From the NCBI GenBank assembly GCA_903822185.1, contig CAIJOA010000028.1:62001-126000 (forward strand): a stretch of 64,000 nucleotides of DNA, given 5' to 3'. Positions 1-8,705 of the stretch are shown in pieces (the stretch's first letter is position 1; each line of letters starts with the position of its first letter). The stretch comes from an uncultured Rhodospirillales bacterium (GTDB lineage Bacteria > Pseudomonadota > Alphaproteobacteria > ATCC43930 > CGMCC-115725). Below the pieces are notes generated by a model. It did no database searches and was not told the DNA's origin. It saw nothing but the letters and a program-made list of their open reading frames with translations. The position numbers and the translations under genes are program-made.

Positions 1-1265
1 GCCTCATGCTCGCATCGGGCAGAAGGGTTACGGACCTCGATATAAGGCACGGTATGGGCGCCGCAGCGGTCGCCGATCAGCAAAGAGTCGCACTGAGTAA
101 AGTTGCGGGCGTTCTGCGCCTTGGGTTGCATCCGCACGAGGCCGCGATAAGTGTTCTGGCCACGACCGGCCGAAATTCCTTTAGAAATAATGGTCGAGGT
201 CGTGTTCTTGCCAAGATGGATCATCTTGGTGCCGGTATCGGCCTGCTGCATGTTGTTGGTGATCGCGACGGAATAGAACGCCCCGACCGACCCATCCCCC
301 TCAAGGAGGCAGCTCGGATATTTCCAGGTGATCGCCGAACCGGTTTCGACCTGAGTCCAGGAAATCTTGGCCCGGTCGCCGCGGCATGCGCCGCGCTTGG
401 TCACGAAATTATAGATCCCGCCCTTGCCCTGGGCGTCGCCCGGATACCAGTTCTGGACCGTCGAATATTTGATCTCGGCGTCTTCGAGAGCGATCAGCTC
501 GACCACGGCGGCGTGAAGCTGGTTCTCGTCGCGCATCGGCGCGGTGCAGCCCTCGAGATAGGAGACGTAGCTGCCCTTGTCGCAGATCAGCAGCGTGCGT
601 TCGAACTGGCCCGATTTGGCGGCATTGATGCGGAAATAGGTCGAAAGCTCCATCGGGCAGCGGATGCCCGGCGGGATATAGGCAAAGGACCCGTCGCTGA
701 AGACTGCCGAATTGAGCGCCGAGAAGAAGTTATCGCCCTGGGGTACGACCGAGCCGAGATATTTCCGCACCAGCTCGGGATGCTCACGCACCGCCTCGCC
801 GAAGGAGCAGAAGATGATGCCCATTTCGTTGAGCTTGGACTTGAAGGTCGTCGCGACCGAAACACTGTCGAACACAGCATCGACCGCAATGCCGGCCAGC
901 GCCGCGCGCTCGCCGAGCGGGATGCCCAATTTCTCGTAGGTCTTCAGCAGCTCGGGATCGACCTCATCGAGCGACTTCGGGCCTTCTTTCGGCGCCGAGT
1001 AATAGCTGGACGCCTGATAGTCGATCGGCGCGACCTTCAGCTTCGCCCAATCGGGATTTTCCATCGTCAGCCAATGGCGGAACGCCTGAAGCCGCCATTC
1101 CAGCAGCCATTCCGGCTCCTGCTTCTTGGCCGAAATGAAACGCACCGTACTCTCGTCGAGACCCGGCGGCAGGCTATCGCTCTCGATGTCGGTGACGAAA
1201 CCGTACTTATATCCCTCGCCCGTCAGGGCGTGGATGGTGTCGAGGCTATCGTCGGGCGAAGTCAT
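1..1265 (-). CDS. sufB: SufB, Fe-S cluster scaffold subunit (3' end outside window)
   Basis: This is the SufB component of the SufBCD scaffold, which assembles Fe-S clusters in the cytoplasm. About 421 residues are visible of the usual 470-490; the C-terminus lies beyond the left edge. Recognisable SufB segments include [10 protein letters not shown], the [17 protein letters not shown] stretch, [26 protein letters not shown]-like sequence, and [20 protein letters not shown] with the following ISKGIS. The ATG at 1265 overlaps the stop of the upstream Rrf2 regulator by four bases (ATGA), so the two genes are translationally coupled and form the head of a suf operon. No frameshift is visible. 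Identification is firm; only the missing C-terminus is unknown. Confidence 0.95.
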   Translation of the reverse strand, partial: MTSPDDSLDTIHALTGEGYKYGFVTDIESDSLPPGLDESTVRFISAKKQEPEWLLEWRLQAFRHWLTMENPDWAKLKVAPIDYQASSYYSAPKEGPKSLDEVDPELLKTYEKLGIPLGERAALAGIAVDAVFDSVSVATTFKSKLNEMGIIFCSFGEAVREHPELVRKYLGSVVPQGDNFFSALNSAVFSDGSFAYIPPGIRCPMELSTYFRINAAKSGQFERTLLICDKGSYVSYLEGCTAPMRDENQLHAAVVELIALEDAEIKYSTVQNWYPGDAQGKGGIYNFVTKRGACRGDRAKISWTQVETGSAITWKYPSCLLEGDGSVGAFYSVAITNNMQQADTGTKMIHLGKNTTSTIISKGISAGRGQNTYRGLVRMQPKAQNARNFTQCDSLLIGDRCGAHTVPYIEVRNPSARCEHE

Positions 1266-1717
1266 GGCGTCACCGAAGCTTGCTTGGGTAGGGCGGACCG
1301 TTGCGTCAGCGGCCCGAACGGATTGGCCATATCGCCGAGCGTAACGGCGCTCAGCGCGGTCTCGACCGCGTCATTGATGCGCTTCCAATGCGGGCGGGTC
1401 GCGCAAATCTGAACCCGGGTGCAGTCCGGGCCGTGGACGGTGCATTGCGTCACGCCCATGGTCCCGTCGATGGCCGCGACGACCTGAGACACCGTGATCG
1501 ACGCCGCTTCCCGCGCCAGACGATAGCCACCGGTGGCGCCGCGCGCGCCGGCGACGATGTCGCCATGCGCCAACGCCTTCAACACCTTGGCCACGGTCGC
1601 CCGCGGCAGGCTGGTCTCCTGCGCAAGCACGGCCGCCGTCATCTGCCGGTCCGGATTGACCGCAAGATGGGTGGCGACAATGACGCCGTAATCGGCGAGT
1701 TTCGACAGAATGACCAT
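1262..1717 (-). CDS. Rrf2-family SUF operon regulator (IscR/SUF-regulator type)
   Basis: A 151-residue Rrf2 transcription factor, first gene of the suf operon. Residues 1-75 form the winged helix-turn-helix, including [13 protein letters not shown] and the wing [10 protein letters not shown]. Three cysteines at 92, 99 and 105, followed by His110, sit where IscR carries its cluster ligands, though the first spacing (C-x6-C-x5-C) differs slightly from IscR. By family knowledge such proteins sense Fe-S status and autoregulate suf transcription. It overlaps sufB by four bases. Cluster binding is inferred from the cysteine pattern, not shown. Confidence 0.92.
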   Translation of the reverse strand: MVILSKLADYGVIVATHLAVNPDRQMTAAVLAQETSLPRATVAKVLKALAHGDIVAGARGATGGYRLAREAASITVSQVVAAIDGTMGVTQCTVHGPDCTRVQICATRPHWKRINDAVETALSAVTLGDMANPFGPLTQRSALPKQASVTP

Positions 1718-1755
1718 TCGGGGCTTTCGATCAGGGCCTGAATTAGGACCGCTGC

Positions 1756-1778
1756 GGTACCTTATTCAAATCGGTACC
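1756..1778. promoter_or_regulatory. Candidate operator of the suf operon: two GGTACC palindromes
   Basis: Two identical GGTACC palindromes at 1756-1761 and 1773-1778 are 17 bases apart, about 40-60 bases upstream of the regulator's start. The surrounding sequence is also partly symmetric (GCGGTACC and CGGTACCG). A TTGAAG at 1794-1789 on the minus strand could be a -35 element, which would place both palindromes across the promoter. They are a plausible binding site for the adjacent Rrf2 protein; this is an inference from position and symmetry. Confidence 0.4.
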
Positions 1779-1850
1779 GAACCGCAAGCTTCAACCCCGG
1801 ACAATCATTTATTTAAATGGTCGCGAATCGTCCCACAATCAGCCTCGAAT

Positions 1851-2834
1851 TCAAGGCTTCCAGCCCTCCTTATCCAGCTCAGAATTGACCTCGCGCAGCA
1901 GCGAGAAATCGAACATTGTCGCCGGGTCGCGGCGCTTTTCCGGCGGGATGCCGAGGACCTCGGAACGGTTGGCGATTTCCTGTTTTTGCAGATCCAATGA
2001 AATCGTGCCGTCCTTCGTCGCGAGATCGCGGGTCGATTCCATCGCGGCGCGGATTTCGGCCGGGGTCTGGGTCGCGTTGCGTTTGCGCGTCGCGGTCACG
2101 ACGTCGTCGGGAAACGCGTCGGCGCGGCGGCGGCCTTTGATCGCGGCGCGCAGGAACCGCTTAACCAGCGGGCGGTTTTCGGCGAGCAGCTTTTCGCTGA
2201 CGACGCCACCGCCAGCGATCAGCGGAATGGTTTCGAGATCGAAGACCATATGAGCGGTCGCATTGGAACGCAGACGTTCCAGTTCGTCGGTCATCATGCT
2301 GGCCGCGGCGAGCGAACCGGAGGTCACGCCCGCAACGACGGCACCGCGATTGCTGAGCGGCGTCAGGATGACGCTCGCCGGGTCCATACCGGCATTGACC
2401 AAAGCCCGCCGGATCGACAACTCATGGGTATCGCCGCGCGTCTCGATACCGACTTGCTTGCCTTTCAGATCGGCGAGCGTCTTCACATCGGCATTGAGCG
2501 ACCAAAGCTGATACGGCACGTGGTCGTTATTGACGTAGATGATCTTGAGCTCGCCGCCGCGCAGCATCGCGCTGATCGCGACGCCGGGCGATGTCGCATA
2601 TTGAACGTCGCCGGCCAGCAATGCCGGGATCGCCGTGCTGCCCCCTGCCTGAACCAACTCGGCCGCGATGTTCTCTTGCGCGAAATAGCCATGGTCGATG
2701 GCAATAAAATAATCGCCGAAGCCCGAAATCATGCCCGGTATCGTGATGCGCATCGGATCGGCCGCAAGGGCACCACCGGACCGGCACGCAATCAAGATAA
2801 CAGCAGCAAAGAGAGTCTTCGCAATAAGGCGCAC
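1851..2834 (-). CDS. ABC transporter substrate-binding protein, NMT1/SsuA-like
   Basis: A periplasmic binding protein of the NMT1/THI5/SsuA type, which captures small organic ligands such as sulfonates, thiamine precursors or aromatics. I start it at a GTG at 2834 because GGGAGGA lies at ideal distance and the product then begins directly with a signal peptide (VRLIAKTLF... ending ALAADP). The longer ORF from 2915 adds 27 residues unlike a leader. The mature part begins MRITIPGMISGFGDYFIAID and carries LADLKGKQVGIETRGDTHE, the typical lobe-1 ligand loop. No permease or ATPase gene adjoins it. It follows the 2OG oxygenase on the same strand with a structured 103-base gap. The ligand is unknown. 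Confidence 0.85.
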   Translation of the reverse strand: MRLIAKTLFAAVILIACRSGGALAADPMRITIPGMISGFGDYFIAIDHGYFAQENIAAELVQAGGSTAIPALLAGDVQYATSPGVAISAMLRGGELKIIYVNNDHVPYQLWSLNADVKTLADLKGKQVGIETRGDTHELSIRRALVNAGMDPASVILTPLSNRGAVVAGVTSGSLAAASMMTDELERLRSNATAHMVFDLETIPLIAGGGVVSEKLLAENRPLVKRFLRAAIKGRRRADAFPDDVVTATRKRNATQTPAEIRAAMESTRDLATKDGTISLDLQKQEIANRSEVLGIPPEKRRDPATMFDFSLLREVNSELDKEGWKP

Positions 2835-2847
2835 GGTCGATCCTCCC

Positions 2848-2896
2848 AGGACAGATAGTCGCCCGGCTTCGCGGGCACTTGGCAGCATGCTGTCCT
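2848..2896 (-). other. Nested inverted repeat in the leader of the binding-protein gene
   Basis: Seven-base arms AGGACAG (2848-2854) and CTGTCCT (2890-2896) enclose a second perfect hairpin GCCCG/CGGGC (2861-2865 and 2872-2876, loop GCTTCG). The structure ends about 13 bases upstream of the GTG start, just before the ribosome binding site. There is no T-run, so it is more likely an mRNA leader fold or intercistronic processing/attenuation element than a classical terminator. Confidence 0.4.
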
Positions 2897-2937
2897 GATT
2901 CGCCGCAATCGACAACCCCGGAACGAGCCTGACGGAT

Positions 2938-4047
2938 CTACAGCGCCTTGAAGCGTTCCTCGACCGTCTTCTGTGCGACGCCGGGGCGGCCGGTGCGATA
3001 GGACTGTTCGAGCAGCGTCTTCACATAAGGCCCCGCCTCCACCGGTTCGTATTTCGCCGGGTTGTCTGGTCCCTGGCATGTCGGCAGACATTCAACCTGC
3101 GTCTTGTAATACGGGATGACGAACAGCGGCAGTGAGATGCGCGCGCGGCCGCTCACGTTGAAGTTCGAGGCACGATGTAGGCTCGACCGATAGACGCCGT
3201 TGCTCCAACGCGAAAAGAGATCGGCGATATTGACGACCAACGCGCCCGGCACCGGCGGCACGTCGATCCAATCGCCATTGCCGTCACGCACTTCCAGACC
3301 ACCCAGTCCGTCTTGGGACAGCAGCGTGAAGGTGCCATAGTCGGTATGCGGCGAGATTCCCCACTGCGTGCGCCCGACAGTCTCCGGATCGAGCGACGGG
3401 TAATAATTATACGTCAGCTGACTGGCGAGGTAGCGATGCGAAGCATCGAAATAATCCTCGGCCAGATCGAGACTCAAGGCGAGCGCGCGGCAAAGACGTT
3501 GCGCGATCGTGACGCGCTTGAGGATATGGGCCTCGATAAAAGGCTTGAAGCCGGGGAGCAATGAGTCATCCGGCCAGTTGCCGTTGCCGACGCTGGGATT
3601 GTCGCCGGGCGTTTCACCGGGCAGCGCGGGACGCGGAATGACGAAAGTTTCTTTCTGATCGGCTTCCTTGTCCGGATTGGCGCCCGGGTTGGTGCCGCCG
3701 ACCGGCATCCAGCCCTGACGCGTCGCGTGCTTGCTTTTGTCGAGTTTCTGTTTCTCGGCGCCCGGTAATTCGAACAGCATCTGTCCCCAATCATGGGCTA
3801 CGTCGAACTCGGCTTGGCTGATGCCGTGATTGATCAAATAGAAGAAGCCGGTATCGACACAGGCAGCACGAAGGCGACGCGCAACGCTTTGCCGTTGCGC
3901 CGTTGTGCTGGTATCCGAATAAGCTGCGAAGTCGATGACCGGCAACACCCTTGCCGATCGTTTCTTCGCCGACAGTGTTTCGACCCGCTTGCGATTATCG
4001 AAATCGGCATAGAGACCGACGGCGTCGTCCTTGATTGTCTGGACCAT
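2938..4047 (-). CDS. 2-oxoglutarate/Fe(II) oxygenase, isopenicillin-N-synthase family
   Basis: A soluble non-haem iron oxygenase of about 369 residues. I choose the ATG at 4047 (product MVQTIKDD) because GGAGACG precedes it; the longer ORF begins inside a repeat element. The N-terminal DIOX_N part contains LPVIDFAAYSD and GFFYLINHGIS. The double-stranded beta-helix holds the iron ligands His234, Asp236 (SPHTDYGTFTLL) and His291 (RSSLHRAS), and Arg303-x-Ser305 for 2-oxoglutarate (RARISLP). It lies upstream of a binding protein and downstream of a GMC oxidoreductase on the same strand. The substrate cannot be read from sequence. Confidence 0.9.
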   Translation of the reverse strand: MVQTIKDDAVGLYADFDNRKRVETLSAKKRSARVLPVIDFAAYSDTSTTAQRQSVARRLRAACVDTGFFYLINHGISQAEFDVAHDWGQMLFELPGAEKQKLDKSKHATRQGWMPVGGTNPGANPDKEADQKETFVIPRPALPGETPGDNPSVGNGNWPDDSLLPGFKPFIEAHILKRVTIAQRLCRALALSLDLAEDYFDASHRYLASQLTYNYYPSLDPETVGRTQWGISPHTDYGTFTLLSQDGLGGLEVRDGNGDWIDVPPVPGALVVNIADLFSRWSNGVYRSSLHRASNFNVSGRARISLPLFVIPYYKTQVECLPTCQGPDNPAKYEPVEAGPYVKTLLEQSYRTGRPGVAQKTVEERFKAL

Positions 4048-4068
4048 AATCGTCTCCTTACTATTTGT

Positions 4069-4151
4069 CGTCATACCCGCGAAAGCGGGTATCCAGGAGT
4101 AGCAACGCAGACCTCGGAGGTCTCTGGACTCCCGCTTTCGCGGGAGTGACG
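4069..4151. repeat. Palindromic intergenic repeat (CCCGCGAAAGCGGG type)
   Basis: CGTCATACCCGCGAAAGCGGG with ATCCAG begins the element, and CTGGACTCCCGCTTTCGCGG with GAGTGACG ends it, giving long imperfect inverted arms around a central CGGAGGTCT-containing loop. Each arm also has its own short hairpin. Elements with this GTCAT-CCCGC-GAAAGCGGG layout are common dispersed intergenic repeats in alphaproteobacteria. It sits between the GMC and 2OG oxygenase genes and may also act as an mRNA 3'-end structure. Confidence 0.8.
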
Positions 4152-4168
4152 AAATGAAAAGTGATGTC

Positions 4169-5854
4169 TCATCCTGCTAAAATCTGATCCGACATCTTCT
4201 CGCCGATCATCATCGTCGTCAGGTTGGTGTTACATCGCGGCAGGTTCGGCATGATCGAAGCGTCGATGACGCGCAGCCCATCGATGCCCTTCACGCGGCC
4301 GTCCGTCAGCGTCACGGCTTTGGGATCGTCCGCGCTACCCATGCGGCAGGTGCAGGACAGGTGCTTGATCCCCATCGCGGTCGAGCGGACGAAATCTTCC
4401 AGCAAGGCATCATCCGCCAGCATCGTCGGTAGATCGGGGCCTTCAGTAATCTTGTTACGGATCAGCGCGTCACGTAGCGGCGCGGGTCCGTCAAGCAACA
4501 TGCCCGCCGCCCCCATCACCAGCTTGTTCTTGAACGTCACGGCATTTGCCTCGCGCGAACGCTGACTGAGCCGCGCGCCGAAGGGCGAGCGCGTCGTTTT
4601 CTGCAGGGACTCATCATCGAAAAGGCCAGCGATGAACCGCATGCCGTTTTTCAACCGCGTCAGGTCGCGCTGATCGTCGAAGAAATTAAGTTCGACCTTC
4701 GGTTCATCCTGCGGGTTGGTCGTCCGCAACGTCACGCGGCCGGCGGAATAGGATTTGTTCACCCAGGTCACAGCCATGCCAAGCCGCCGCCCGACGCCGT
4801 GCCAACCACCGCGGCAGAACACCGCCGTGTACATATCGGTCGGCGGGCAATCCTCGATCTGCGAGGAATAACGATAGGAAATCTGCAACGGCCGTTCCGT
4901 CATCGTGACGCGTGCATTGCCGGTGACATAGGCCATGATGCCGACGCCGGGATGGTCGCGCAGATTTTCGCCGACGCCGGGTAAGTCTTGGCGCACGCTG
5001 ATGCCGAGCGCGGCAAGCTGGGCCGCAGGGCCGATGCCGTGCCGCATCAGCATCGCCGGTGAATGAACCGCGCCGGTCGAGAGAATGGTCTCTTTCGCCC
5101 GCACCGTCTCCACGCCTTCTTTGGTCTGAACGACGGCGCCGACCACACGGCGGCCCTCGAACAGCAATTCCTTCACGGAACTTTCGGCGAGAATGCGGAG
5201 ATTGGGCCGGCGGCGAACCTCATCGCTGAGATAAGCGACCGCCGCCGAAACACGACGGCCGGATTTGTTGTTTTGCGTCGCCGCGAAATAACCGTCGGTG
5301 AAAGGGCCATTCTGATCGGGCAGATAAGGCAACCCGGCTTTCTCGAGCGCTTTGGCCGTCGCCTCCGAATAACCGCTCCATTCGCCGCGCGGCATGCGCT
5401 GCACCGGGATCGGACCGCCTTTGCCGTGCAACTCACCATCGGCATCGTCGTCTTCCAGCTTTTTGAAATAGGGCAGCACGTCCTGCCAGCCCCATCCGGT
5501 CGCGCCCAGCTCGGCCCATTCGTCGTAATCGGCGGGTGCGCCGCGATTGGCGGCTTGGAAATTGATGCTCGACCCGCCCCCCATCACCTTGCCCTGGTCG
5601 TAGAGCACCGGCGGCATCTGCTGCGGCGTATTACGGCGCAGCGCCTGGGTATGAGCGAACAGCTTCATCCATTTATAGGCCGGGTTGAGCGCGGCCTTCG
5701 GAAACATCTCTTGAATGTCGGCGGGGACGTTGCCCGGCGGCGTATCCGGTCCGGCCTCGATCAGCAGGACTTTGTTCGCCGAGCGTGCCGACAGGCGATT
5801 GGCCAAAACGCTGCCGGCCGAACCCCCACCGACGATGATGTAATCGAATTCCAT
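4169..5854 (-). CDS. GMC-family FAD oxidoreductase (choline/alcohol dehydrogenase-like)
   Basis: A 561-residue glucose-methanol-choline oxidoreductase that oxidises an alcohol with FAD. The N-terminal ADP-binding motif is IIVGGGSAGSVLANRLS (residues 6-22), followed by LIEAG. Signature 1 lies around VMGGGSSINFQ, where most relatives have SSxN for flavin attachment or contact. Signature 2 is STGAVHSPAMLMRHGIGP (residues 260-277). The C-terminal part contains GIKHLSCTCRMG and IDASIMPNLPRCNTN; the usual catalytic His corresponds to the region HLSCTCRMG. The start ATG has GGAAG upstream. It is separated from the 2OG oxygenase by a dispersed repeat. Substrate unknown. Confidence 0.93.
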   Translation of the reverse strand: MEFDYIIVGGGSAGSVLANRLSARSANKVLLIEAGPDTPPGNVPADIQEMFPKAALNPAYKWMKLFAHTQALRRNTPQQMPPVLYDQGKVMGGGSSINFQAANRGAPADYDEWAELGATGWGWQDVLPYFKKLEDDDADGELHGKGGPIPVQRMPRGEWSGYSEATAKALEKAGLPYLPDQNGPFTDGYFAATQNNKSGRRVSAAVAYLSDEVRRRPNLRILAESSVKELLFEGRRVVGAVVQTKEGVETVRAKETILSTGAVHSPAMLMRHGIGPAAQLAALGISVRQDLPGVGENLRDHPGVGIMAYVTGNARVTMTERPLQISYRYSSQIEDCPPTDMYTAVFCRGGWHGVGRRLGMAVTWVNKSYSAGRVTLRTTNPQDEPKVELNFFDDQRDLTRLKNGMRFIAGLFDDESLQKTTRSPFGARLSQRSREANAVTFKNKLVMGAAGMLLDGPAPLRDALIRNKITEGPDLPTMLADDALLEDFVRSTAMGIKHLSCTCRMGSADDPKAVTLTDGRVKGIDGLRVIDASIMPNLPRCNTNLTTMMIGEKMSDQILAG

Positions 5855-6002
5855 GTCTTCCGCCCGTTTCCGTCCCGATGCCCGGCGTTTGTCTGCTGCC
5901 GGTTCAATCCGTCGAAATTAACACAAGCCCGGCCTTTACGGTCTATCAAAGACTTTGGCGCAGGCTTCGGGAAGCTGCCCCCATCTTTATGGTCAAGATT
6001 TC

Positions 6003-7511
6003 ATGAATCGGTTCACAACCGTCGTTTCGGCGATCTCCCTCCTGGCGCTGCTCGCCGCGCCGTCCTTTGCGGATATGACGATCAGGCTCAAAGACGGCCG
6101 CAGCATCACGCTGCCGATCGAACCGCAGGACGTCGAGTCCTTCGACTTTGGTGCAGGCGGCGCGGCTCCCACGACGCGTGGCACCTTCCCCTCCTCGCCG
6201 CCGCTTCCATCCTCACCGGTCATGCCTGCCAGCCCCGGCCTTCGCGCGGCGACCGGCAGCGTTGCGCCGATCCCCGGTGTCTCGGCACCGAGCCTCGCGC
6301 CGCCGGTGGCCACACCGTTGGCAACCGCCGCGCCCTCGCCAATGCCCAATCTGGGTGCGCAGCCCAAAACCAGCGGCCGTGTGCTGCATGTCGGTTCTTC
6401 GCGGGATTACAAAACCATTCACGCCGCCGGCGCCGCGACAAAAGACGGCGACACGATCGAGATCGATGCCGGCAATTACATCGGCGATACCGCGATCTGG
6501 AAATCTGACAATCTCGTCATCCGCGGCGTCAATGGCCGCGCCCATCTCGATGCCGACGGCGAGTCAGCCGGCGGCAAAGGCATCTGGGTTACGGCCGGCA
6601 AGAACATCCGCATCGAGAATATCGAGTTCTCGGGCGCCAAGGTCGGCGACGGCAACGGTGCGGGCATCCGTGCCGAGGGCGCGAACCTGACGCTGTTCAA
6701 CTGCTACTTCCACGACAATCAGGAAGGCATCCTCGCCGCCGACAATCCGGACAGCGACATCGTCATCGACAGCTCGGCCTTCGTCAAAAACGGCACGCAG
6801 TCCGGCCAGGTCCACGGCATCTATATCAATCACATCCGCACCCTGTTCGTGCGCGGCAGCGTCTTCCAAGGCACCTCGATCGGTCATCATATCAAGACGC
6901 GCGCCGATACCGATTACATTCTTTACAACCGAATCCTCGATTTCGCCGACGGCACGGCCAGCTACTCGGTCGATATGTCCAATGGCGGCCGCGGCTTCAT
7001 CATTGGCAACGTGATCGAAAAAGGCGCAAAGGCCGACAACTTCACCTTCATCGCCATGGCGATGGAAGGCCCCAGCAATTCGAAGCAGGAACTTTACGTC
7101 GTCGGCAACACGATGGTCCTCGACCGGTCGAGCGGCGTCTTCATCCATTCGCGTTCGCCGGGAACGATCATCGCCGCGGGCAATATTTTCTCGGGTCCGG
7201 GCGCCGTGCTGCAGGGTAACGGCCGGCTGATCAACAATATCATCGCCGGCGGCAGCGCCGACAATCCGGACGGCAATGGCGGTGGCGGCAACAAGATCGT
7301 TCGCGATGCCGGCTTCGTCGATACCAGCAAATTCGATTATCACCTGAAGCTGGGTTCACCCGCGATCGGCGCCGGTGTCGATCCGGGCGTCATGGCCGGC
7401 TTCAAGCTGATGCCGGAATATCAGAACGCCTATCCGCTCGGTGTCGAACCGCGCCCGGCGATGAATCCGCCGGATGCCGGCGCTTACCGCTTCATCAACG
7501 CCGCGAGATAA
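6003..7511 (+). CDS. Secreted right-handed parallel beta-helix protein
   Basis: A roughly 502-residue exported protein. I place the start at 6003 because it opens directly into a signal peptide (MNRFTTVVSAISLLALLAA, then PSFADM); the longer ORF adds 16 unconvincing residues. After a short domain (MTIRLKDGRSITLPIEP) comes a Pro/Ala-rich linker at about residues 55-115. The remainder is a parallel beta-helix with characteristic rungs such as DNLVIRGVNGRAHLDADG and KNIRIENIEFSGAKV, plus a YKTIHAAGAATKDGDTIEID segment typical of pectate-lyase-like folds. No catalytic residues can be assigned. It probably acts on, or binds, extracellular polysaccharide. It converges on, and overlaps by 28 bases, another beta-helix gene. 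Confidence 0.85.
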   Translation: MNRFTTVVSAISLLALLAAPSFADMTIRLKDGRSITLPIEPQDVESFDFGAGGAAPTTRGTFPSSPPLPSSPVMPASPGLRAATGSVAPIPGVSAPSLAPPVATPLATAAPSPMPNLGAQPKTSGRVLHVGSSRDYKTIHAAGAATKDGDTIEIDAGNYIGDTAIWKSDNLVIRGVNGRAHLDADGESAGGKGIWVTAGKNIRIENIEFSGAKVGDGNGAGIRAEGANLTLFNCYFHDNQEGILAADNPDSDIVIDSSAFVKNGTQSGQVHGIYINHIRTLFVRGSVFQGTSIGHHIKTRADTDYILYNRILDFADGTASYSVDMSNGGRGFIIGNVIEKGAKADNFTFIAMAMEGPSNSKQELYVVGNTMVLDRSSGVFIHSRSPGTIIAAGNIFSGPGAVLQGNGRLINNIIAGGSADNPDGNGGGGNKIVRDAGFVDTSKFDYHLKLGSPAIGAGVDPGVMAGFKLMPEYQNAYPLGVEPRPAMNPPDAGAYRFINAAR

Positions 7512-8605
7512 GCCTTATAAGATGCCATCGCCGCGTCCTCTTTCTTGAGGATGCGCGATGGCGTGTCTTTATCTTTGAGGGGATGATTACGCGACGCCGA
7601 TATCGTGGCATCCTGGTCCGCCCAAATCTCGCCGGTGACGTCATTCTCCCGCACCGAGGCCGTCGTCGTCGGACCCCGCGCCTCGATACCCGCCGTCGAT
7701 AAGACGCGATTGCCAGTGATCGTGGTCCGCGCCGAGCGATAGAGATAAATCCCCGGCTCTTTCGGACAGTTCAGCACCAGATTGTTGCGGATGATCCCGT
7801 CGCGATGCTCGGTGCTGCAATCATCGCCTTTGTCGCACAGCCCCATATTCGGGGTGGTAATGCTGCCGCCGAAGGAAATGCCGCGCATCGCCGGCGTGGC
7901 CGGGCGTCCGAGATTACAATCGACGATGTTATTCTCGATAATCCCGCGTTCGGAATTTCCTTTGACGAAAATCCCATAGCTCCAATCGTCCTTGAGCGTC
8001 GGCGGATGCGACAGCGCCTTGCCGAAGTCGGCGATGATATTGCCGCGAATGATCCAGTCCGATCCGCCGACGACATCGATCGGCGCAATCGGATTGTCGG
8101 TCATGCGCGGGCGGGTATCGAACAACAGATTGTTCTGGATAACGACACGCTGGGGAAAGGCCCCATTTTCGCCGTTGCCTTTGATATGGGCATTGTAATC
8201 GCGAATGCGGTTGTCACGGACGACGGCGCGGTCGGCGTGGCTGACGATATGAAAAGCGTGTTCGCACTCATTGTCGTCGGCACAGATGCCGGCGATGTCG
8301 AGACCTTCGACCACCCAGTCCGAGCCAGTGATCTTGATGAACTCGACGGCGGTTGAACGAAACTCCACCGTTCCCCGCTGTGCCGCGCGCAAGGTGATCT
8401 TCTGCTGCCCGCTGCCGCTGTTGCGGAGCCGAAGGCCTGGCAGTTCATACTTTCCCGGTTGCACCGAGATGACATCGCCCGGACGAGCCGCGCCGATCGC
8501 CGCAACGATGGCGGCGGGCGTGTTGACCGAGACCGATCGAGCGGCGGCGGACAGCGGCACCGCCGAGACTAGTGCCATGGCGATGAGTGAAGATCGCGCG
8601 ATCAT
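7484..8605 (-). CDS. Secreted parallel beta-helix protein, PL6/chondroitinase-B-like fold
   Basis: About 373 residues from the ATG at 8605, chosen for the AGAGGA eight bases upstream and for the signal peptide that follows (MIARSSLIAMALVSAVPLSA). The first rungs, TPAAIVAAIGAARPGDVISVQ then GKYELPGL, match the start of polysaccharide-lyase-6-like proteins, and later rungs show alternating IRGNII, IENNIV, IRNNLV and ITGNRV repeats. Four cysteines (for example CDKGDDC) could form disulfides in the periplasm or outside. It could be a polysaccharide lyase or a non-catalytic binding protein. Its 3' end overlaps the neighbouring beta-helix gene tail-to-tail. Confidence 0.82.
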   Translation of the reverse strand: MIARSSLIAMALVSAVPLSAAARSVSVNTPAAIVAAIGAARPGDVISVQPGKYELPGLRLRNSGSGQQKITLRAAQRGTVEFRSTAVEFIKITGSDWVVEGLDIAGICADDNECEHAFHIVSHADRAVVRDNRIRDYNAHIKGNGENGAFPQRVVIQNNLLFDTRPRMTDNPIAPIDVVGGSDWIIRGNIIADFGKALSHPPTLKDDWSYGIFVKGNSERGIIENNIVDCNLGRPATPAMRGISFGGSITTPNMGLCDKGDDCSTEHRDGIIRNNLVLNCPKEPGIYLYRSARTTITGNRVLSTAGIEARGPTTTASVRENDVTGEIWADQDATISASRNHPLKDKDTPSRILKKEDAAMASYKAYLAALMKR

Positions 8606-8705
8606 CCCGCTTCCTCTGCAAAGGAGATTTCGCACGGCGAACGGCGCCGCGCTTCGGGCTACCGATACCGGCGGCCCGAGTACGACGCAAGCGAGCGGTT
8701 AGACC

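Noticed and set aside
6-1412. Plus-strand ORF of 468 residues opposite sufB
   Set aside because: It is antisense to the clearly recognisable sufB, has no family resemblance, and such long opposite-strand frames are normal in high-GC DNA.
5063-6508. Plus-strand ORF of 481 residues opposite the GMC gene
   Set aside because: Antisense to the GMC oxidoreductase and then overlapping the beta-helix gene in another frame; no domain or start signal.
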